From: Candidatus Woesearchaeota archaeon | GTDB lineage: Archaea > Nanobdellota > Nanobdellia > Woesearchaeales > UBA525 | Direction of reading: 5' to 3' | Assembly (NCBI GenBank): GCA_013331575.1 | Contig: DUGD01000070.1 | Coordinates: 1-8,366, forward strand | DNA length: 8,366 nt | Part shown: in pieces, positions 4,264 to 8,366 of the stretch | Position numbering within the stretch: position 1 is the stretch's first letter | Layout of the letters: every line of letters starts with the position of its first letter | Program-made: the position numbers and the translations under genes | Notes under the pieces: model-generated | What the model was told of the DNA's origin: nothing | The model's input: only the letters and a program-made list of their open reading frames with translations | Databases searched by the model: none

Positions 4264-4306
4264 ATCACCTATGGACTCCTCAACCATGCAATATAAAAAA
4301 TATTGC
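4264..4306 (-). promoter_or_regulatory. Promoter with TATA box inside a 7-bp inverted repeat
   Basis: GCAATAT (4288-4294) and ATATTGC (4300-4306) are exact reverse complements around AAAAA, so the AT-rich TATA element (minus strand TTTTTATAT) lies inside a palindrome. GGTGAT (4269-4264) is the ribosome binding site of the exported protein. A protein bound to the palindrome would block the TATA box. The symmetry could also be a by-product of AT-rich sequence, but the GC ends make that less likely. Confidence 0.6.
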
Positions 4307-4360
4307 AATAAAGTCTCACGACGGAGTCAAGGGCAGTGCTAAGACGCATAGAAAGAGAAT

Positions 4361-4367
4361 AAAAAAA
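4361..4367 (-). terminator. Oligo-T terminator of the cation ATPase gene
   Basis: On the minus strand a run of seven T begins three bases after the stop codon of the ATPase gene and is followed by more pyrimidine-rich sequence. The next minus-strand gene has its own TATA box just downstream. Confidence 0.65.
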
Positions 4368-4370
4368 GAT

Positions 4371-7085
4371 TCACGCCGCTATAGGTGCGATGGGCACTAC
4401 TTTTCGCTCTTTGCGCTGTGAGACGAAGTGCAGGAACCATTTCGACGCTTCCATGCCGACGAATCCGTACACCGCTATCTCCAGGATGAGCACCCAATCG
4501 GACCATGCGAGCGGCACGGTACCGAACACCGCGTTGAGCGGCGCCAAGTAGATGACCGCGAGCTGCACCGTGACGGAGATGCACACTGCTATCGACAGGT
4601 ATGGATTCGAGAGCGGGTTGAGTTTCTTCCACGATGGGTAGAGCGAACGCGCGCTTATCACCGCGAACATCTGTATCATCACGAGCGTCGTGAACGCCAT
4701 CGTCTGCGCGCGCGGCAAGTCGAGGTCTTTGTGCTTGAGGAACACGAAGACGGTCCCGAGACCCATGATCAGGCCGAAGAACACTATCGAGAAGAGCATC
4801 TTGCCGTTGAGCGGTTTCTCTTTGGGGTCGCGTGGCGGGCGCGACATGATGCCGTCGTCGGGCGTCTCAGCGCCGAGACCCAGCGCCGGCACGTCATCCG
4901 TGAGGATGTTCATGAGCAGGAGCTGGAGCGGCAGTATGGGGAGCGGGAACGCCATGATGAGCGCTATGAAGACGGATGTTATCTCGCCAGCGTTGCAAGA
5001 CAGGAGATAGCGCGCCGACTTGAGTATCTTATCGTACACATTACGCCCCTCCTCTATAGCATTCACTATCGAAGAGAAATTGTCGTCCACAAGCGTCCCT
5101 TTCGCGACCTCGCGTGCGACGTCGCTGCCCGAGCCCATCGCGATGCCGATGTCCGCCCGTTTGAGCGCAGGGGCATCGTTCACGCCGTCGCCAGTCATCG
5201 CGACGATATGGCCGTGCTTCTTGAGCGCATCAACGATGCGCACCTTCTGGATGGGGAGCGCGCGGGCGACGATGCGGATGTCCTCTATCTTCGTCTCGAG
5301 TTCCTTGTCGCTCATCCGCTCTAATTCATCGCCTGAGATGACAAGGCTGCCGGGCGACCACAATCCAATGCGTACGGCTATCGCTTTCGCAGTGATGGGT
5401 TGGTCGCCTGTTATCATCATGACTTTGATACCGGCGGAATGGCATTTCGCGATAGCGTCCGGCACTTCGTCTCGAGGAGGATCTATCATGCCGACCAGAC
5501 CGACGAAGATGAGGCCTTTCTCTACGGTCTCGAGAGTGTACGATCGCAGCGTGGACACGTCGCGGTACGCGAATCCCAGCACGCGGAGCGCCGATTGCGC
5601 GTATGCGACATTCGTCTTGAGCAATCGGTCCCTGTCTTTAGGGGTGAGTTTCCTGACTCTCCCGTTCTCGAGTATGCGGTCGCATCGTGTCAAGAGCAGA
5701 TCGGGCGCCCCTTTCACGAACGCTTCCGTCTTCTTCGTCTTCCGGTTCTTTAGGATGACAGTCATGCGTTTGCGGTCGGAATCGAACGGCAACTCCTGCA
5801 CAGGTGAATGCTGTTGCGTCAGGAGCTCATCGGAGAGTCCTGCTTTGCGCCCGAGCACGACGAGCGATCCTTCCGTCGGGTCGCCTATGACTTCGTGCTG
5901 CCCAGTCTTCTCGTTCTTGACGAGTTTCGCGCTGTTGCACAAGTAGCCTATGCGAAGGAGAAGCCCCGCATCTTCTGGATCGTACGGTTTGCCATTGAGC
6001 GTGAACTCACCGGATGGTTCGTACCCCGTGCCCGATACTTTGATGGAGTCGCCATCCATGTAGATATCGGTGACAGTCATCTCGTTCTTCGTTAACGTTC
6101 CCGTCTTGTCCGTGCAGATGAATGTCGCCGCGCCAAGCGATTCCGCAGCCGCGAGTTTTTTCACGAGCAGGTTCTTGCGGGCGAGCCGACGCGCACCCAT
6201 GGAGAGTCCTACGGTCACGACGACGGGGAGGGAGTTCGGGATGGTGCTGACGGTGAGCGCGAGCGCGAAGAAAAGCATTGTAGGGATAGCAATGCCTTCG
6301 TAGAGTCCTACGCCGAGCACGAGTGCCACGAGCACGATGACGATGATACCTATCTGTTTGGCGAGCATCTCAAACTTGCGTTGCAGGGGCGTCGCTTCGT
6401 CTTTGGTGTCGCGGATGGAGGTCGCTATCTTGCCGAGCTCAGTCGCGTGGCCTGTTCCGACGACTATGGCTTTGCCGCGTCCGTACGTCACGATGGTGCC
6501 CGCGAAAGCCATGTTCTCTTGGTCGGCGACCGACGTGCCTAGTTTGTACGCAGCGGCGTCCTTGTCCGACGGCACGCTCTCACCTGTGAGCGATGACTCG
6601 TCGATCTGGAGCGATGACGTCTCGAAGATGCGGCTATCAGCGGGAACGATATCTCCCGCTTCGAGGAGGACGATATCACCCGGTACGACCTCGCGCGCAG
6701 GTATCTTCATCTCCTCGCCGTTGCGCAGTACTTTCGCGATAGGAGCGCTCACGCGCTCGAGGGCTTCCATCGCTTGTTCGGCGCGGTATTCTTGGACGAA
6801 CCCGAGTATCGCATTGAGGAAGAGTATGCAGAGTATCGCTATGCCTTCGATGGATTCGCCTGCGAAGAACGATAGCACGCCTGCGAACATGAGAAGGAGC
6901 ATGAGCGGATTCTTGAATTGAGAGATGAATATCTGTACCCAAGTCGCTTTTTTTCCCTTCTCGAGCTCGTTCGGACCGTACTGTATCAGACGTTGTTTCG
7001 CGTCTTCCTGTCGAAGTCCTTCTTCTGACGATCTGAACTGTCGGATGACCTCTTCGGCCTTCATAGCGTAGTATGCGTCCGGCAT
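4371..7085 (-). CDS. P-type (P2, Ca2+-ATPase-like) cation-transporting ATPase
   Basis: A 904-residue integral membrane pump that couples ATP hydrolysis to cation transport; full length for the P2 family. Visible in order: N-terminal cation-ATPase domain (about 1-55), M1-M2 (59-98), actuator with TGES (167-170), M3-M4 (243-292), phosphorylation site DKTGTLTKNE with D326, nucleotide-binding domain with KGAPD (458-462), DPPR (535-538), MITGD (557-561), hinge TGDGVNDAPA (631-640), then M5-M10 (697-882). Against SERCA the M5 ligands N698 and E701 and the M6 ligands N726, T729 and D730 are kept. The M4 motif PEGLP is PNSLP (283-287), and the M8 glutamate appears as Q805. Calcium specificity is therefore doubtful; sodium, another cation, or altered stoichiometry are possible. 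ATG 7085 was chosen because GAGGGTG lies six bases upstream. It has its own TATA box at 7188-7195, with a palindrome upstream. Confidence 0.95.
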   Translation of the reverse strand: MPDAYYAMKAEEVIRQFRSSEEGLRQEDAKQRLIQYGPNELEKGKKATWVQIFISQFKNPLMLLLMFAGVLSFFAGESIEGIAILCILFLNAILGFVQEYRAEQAMEALERVSAPIAKVLRNGEEMKIPAREVVPGDIVLLEAGDIVPADSRIFETSSLQIDESSLTGESVPSDKDAAAYKLGTSVADQENMAFAGTIVTYGRGKAIVVGTGHATELGKIATSIRDTKDEATPLQRKFEMLAKQIGIIVIVLVALVLGVGLYEGIAIPTMLFFALALTVSTIPNSLPVVVTVGLSMGARRLARKNLLVKKLAAAESLGAATFICTDKTGTLTKNEMTVTDIYMDGDSIKVSGTGYEPSGEFTLNGKPYDPEDAGLLLRIGYLCNSAKLVKNEKTGQHEVIGDPTEGSLVVLGRKAGLSDELLTQQHSPVQELPFDSDRKRMTVILKNRKTKKTEAFVKGAPDLLLTRCDRILENGRVRKLTPKDRDRLLKTNVAYAQSALRVLGFAYRDVSTLRSYTLETVEKGLIFVGLVGMIDPPRDEVPDAIAKCHSAGIKVMMITGDQPITAKAIAVRIGLWSPGSLVISGDELERMSDKELETKIEDIRIVARALPIQKVRIVDALKKHGHIVAMTGDGVNDAPALKRADIGIAMGSGSDVAREVAKGTLVDDNFSSIVNAIEEGRNVYDKILKSARYLLSCNAGEITSVFIALIMAFPLPILPLQLLLMNILTDDVPALGLGAETPDDGIMSRPPRDPKEKPLNGKMLFSIVFFGLIMGLGTVFVFLKHKDLDLPRAQTMAFTTLVMIQMFAVISARSLYPSWKKLNPLSNPYLSIAVCISVTVQLAVIYLAPLNAVFGTVPLAWSDWVLILEIAVYGFVGMEASKWFLHFVSQRKERKVVPIAPIAA

Positions 7086-7187
7086 GATTAACACCCTCTC
7101 CTACCCCAGATACGATGCGGCGGTTGATTGCTGTGTTGATGGCAGCGTGCTGCAGTATTCCGTTGTAGTGCATCCACGACATCATCG

Positions 7188-7195
7188 TTTATAAA
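7188..7195 (-). promoter_or_regulatory. TATA box of the cation ATPase gene
   Basis: TTTATAAA is perfectly palindromic. On the minus strand it predicts a transcript start near 7165 and a leader of about 80 bases before ATG 7085, long for an archaeal mRNA. No plus-strand gene follows, so use in that direction is unlikely. Confidence 0.55.
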
Positions 7196-7205
7196 GCTGC
7201 GTCAT

Positions 7206-7226
7206 GCCTTTCGCGTGATGAAAGGC
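7206..7226. promoter_or_regulatory. 7-bp inverted repeat upstream of the ATPase TATA box
   Basis: GCCTTTC (7206-7212) and GAAAGGC (7220-7226) are exact reverse complements separated by 7 bp, extendable by a G-T and an A-T pair. Centre-to-TATA spacing is about 25 bp, on the upstream (BRE) side of the ATPase promoter. It may be an operator for a regulator of the pump. A terminator hairpin for the upstream polymerase gene is possible but lacks a T-run. Confidence 0.5.
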
Positions 7227-7362
7227 GTCTTTGCGTCGATAAGCGATTGGCAGGCGGGCGATACGGAGGATGATTGGCAGTACACGATGACGACGACAAT
7301 ATCACCAGCGATCGGTGTTCGACAACGATCGTCCAAAACAAGTCGTCAGAACAGAGCGAACA

Positions 7363-7373
7363 TTGCGCACAAC
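7363..7373. repeat. Intergenic motif TTGCGCACAAC, copy 3
   Basis: Exact copy of the 11-mer at 789-799 and 2391-2401. It is bracketed by two direct copies of AACAGAGCG (about 7350-7358 and 7371-7379) and lies about 30 bases past the end of the polymerase gene. Confidence 0.5.
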
Positions 7374-7401
7374 AGAGCGTCAATAAACATCGCCCAGCGG
7401 A

Positions 7402-8366
7402 TCAGAACCCGAACAATGTCTTCTGCGAGTGGCCCTTGAGGATATCGTCGAGCGACGAACCGTAGAAACATAGTATCGCGTCAGCGATGGGCCGCACCTG
7501 CTTGTCGAGGTAATGCTCGTAGTCGATAGGCGAAGGGTTCGGCTTCCCGCGGCCAGGTTTCTCGTCACGCAGCTGCAACGGTTCAGGGCCGTCCTCAGTC
7601 ATCACGTATTCGATGAGCGTGGAGGTGAGCGGGATGCCGGCTTCCTCGAGCTTGCGCGCGGCCTTCACGTGCGGCGGCGTTGTTTTCGTATAACTCTCGA
7701 GCTCCTTGCGTATCGCTTTCCGGTACACGAGCTGTTCGTCGAGCTTCCCTGCGCGCAAGTCCGCGACGAAACGCTTGGCGTACGCGATGACCGTCGCATC
7801 GTCTTTCGCGAAGACGAGCTCGAGCATGCGCTGCTGGAATCCCTTGGCGAGATCGGTCCAGTCGCGGCGCACGATCTCGAGGCCGGTGACGTCGAGCGTC
7901 TCCGCGCCATCCTCCCCGACGAGTATCCCTGCATAGCGCTTCTTCGCTCCTTCTTCGCTGCCGCGCACTTTCGGCATGATGAAATGCTTGAATATCTTGT
8001 CCACCTCGAGCTCCATCGCGCACGCACGATGGTACTCCTCGCGGATATGCATTTCGTAGAACACGTTGATATCGTGCTCGATGCGTTTCGCGATGCGTTC
8101 CGCTTCCGCATAACTCTCCGCCCCCGCGTCAACGAACACCGAGTCGGTGTCGCCGTAAATGACGGTGTGGCCCATCTCGGCGATGCGTTGCATGGTGAGC
8201 TGGATGAGGTGCCGTCCGAAACCGGTTATCGCGTTCGCCACGTCCATCGAGAAGAAGCGGCACGAGGGGTTCGCGAGCACGCCGAAGAAGCTGTTCATGT
8301 GCACCTTGATCGCGAAACTGGCCAGGTCATCTTTGCGTTTCTTCGCCGCGTCGCGCGCGCGCCACA
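7402..8366 (-). CDS. polB: Family B DNA polymerase, Pol II type, C-terminal part (partial)
   Basis: The last 320 residues of a replicative or repair DNA polymerase; the N-terminal and exonuclease domains lie beyond the window edge. Motif B is KVHMNSFFG (visible residues 20-28) and motif C is YGDTDS (70-75), with the catalytic aspartates. KKRYAG (141-146) and GLEIVRRDWTDLAK follow. The thumb segments LVYRKAIRKELESY, PPHVKAARK, GPEPLQ and DYEHYLDKQVRPIA match Escherichia coli DNA polymerase II closely as I remember it, more than the usual archaeal PolB. The protein ends GHSQKTLFGF, where QKTLF fits the clamp-binding pattern QxxLF and also a short PIP box for PCNA. The frame remains open past the in-frame GTG at 8304 to position 8366, so that GTG is internal. 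The gene ends with TGA at 7402-7404. Confidence 0.93.
   Translation of the reverse strand, partial: WRARDAAKKRKDDLASFAIKVHMNSFFGVLANPSCRFFSMDVANAITGFGRHLIQLTMQRIAEMGHTVIYGDTDSVFVDAGAESYAEAERIAKRIEHDINVFYEMHIREEYHRACAMELEVDKIFKHFIMPKVRGSEEGAKKRYAGILVGEDGAETLDVTGLEIVRRDWTDLAKGFQQRMLELVFAKDDATVIAYAKRFVADLRAGKLDEQLVYRKAIRKELESYTKTTPPHVKAARKLEEAGIPLTSTLIEYVMTEDGPEPLQLRDEKPGRGKPNPSPIDYEHYLDKQVRPIADAILCFYGSSLDDILKGHSQKTLFGF

Larger units (their letters stand above)
7086..7401. other. Intergenic region between the polymerase and ATPase genes
   Basis: About 316 bases without a gene. From the ATPase side it holds an untranslated leader of about 80 bases, the TATA box (7188-7195), a 7-bp inverted repeat (7206-7226), two direct copies of GATTGGCAG (7245-7253, 7272-7280), the palindrome ACGATCGT (7326-7333), the TTGCGCACAAC motif (7363-7373) and two copies of AACAGAGCG flanking it. 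No T-run terminator for the polymerase gene is evident. Confidence 0.6.

Noticed and set aside
4428..5324. Plus-strand frame of 298 codons (and others) opposite the ATPase gene
   Set aside because: It is rich in Arg and His with no domain, and lies wholly antisense to an unmistakable P-type ATPase.
7215..7280. C/D box small RNA, from the GTGATGA match at 7215-7221
   Set aside because: No CTGA D box follows at the required distance and there is no closing stem.

Overview
The window looks archaeal. Genes carry purine-rich ribosome binding sites of the GGTG/GAGG type a few bases before ATG. AT-rich TATA boxes sit at short distances upstream, and three minus-strand genes end in runs of T (on their own strand) with no strong GC hairpin. 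The protein families agree: a B-family DNA polymerase of the Pol II type, two small winged-helix-like proteins, and an exported coiled-coil protein of a kind I associate with DPANN and some methanogen genomes. A DPANN archaeon is my best guess, but the phylum cannot be fixed from this sequence.

Layout. A plus-strand membrane protein (74-739) is followed by about 400 bases without a gene, rich in small repeats and hairpins. Next come two minus-strand genes: a 239-residue protein with a lysine-rich tail (1146-1865) and a 54-residue protein (2056-2220). The divergent control region 2221-2515 holds three perfect 14-bp tandem repeats, TATACTG repeats and a structured leader. It opens into a plus-strand pair of small DNA-binding-like proteins (2516-2788, 2830-3198), followed by a possible remnant reading frame (3211-3312). 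On the minus strand follow the exported coiled-coil protein (3466-4260), a P2-type cation ATPase (4371-7085), and the C-terminal part of a Pol II-type polymerase (7402 to the window edge).

How the parts may work together. No metabolic pathway links the genes. The clearest unit is the divergent module at 2056-3198: a small basic protein facing two likely regulators across a repeat-rich control region. The ATPase has its own promoter, with a 7-bp inverted repeat just upstream of its TATA box. Its transmembrane cation site departs from the calcium-pump pattern at two ligand positions.

The most unusual signals are non-coding. A hairpin-forming repeat of about 70 bp lies in both convergent intergenic regions, with one compensatory base-pair change between copies. 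An 11-mer, TTGCGCACAAC, occurs in three different intergenic regions.
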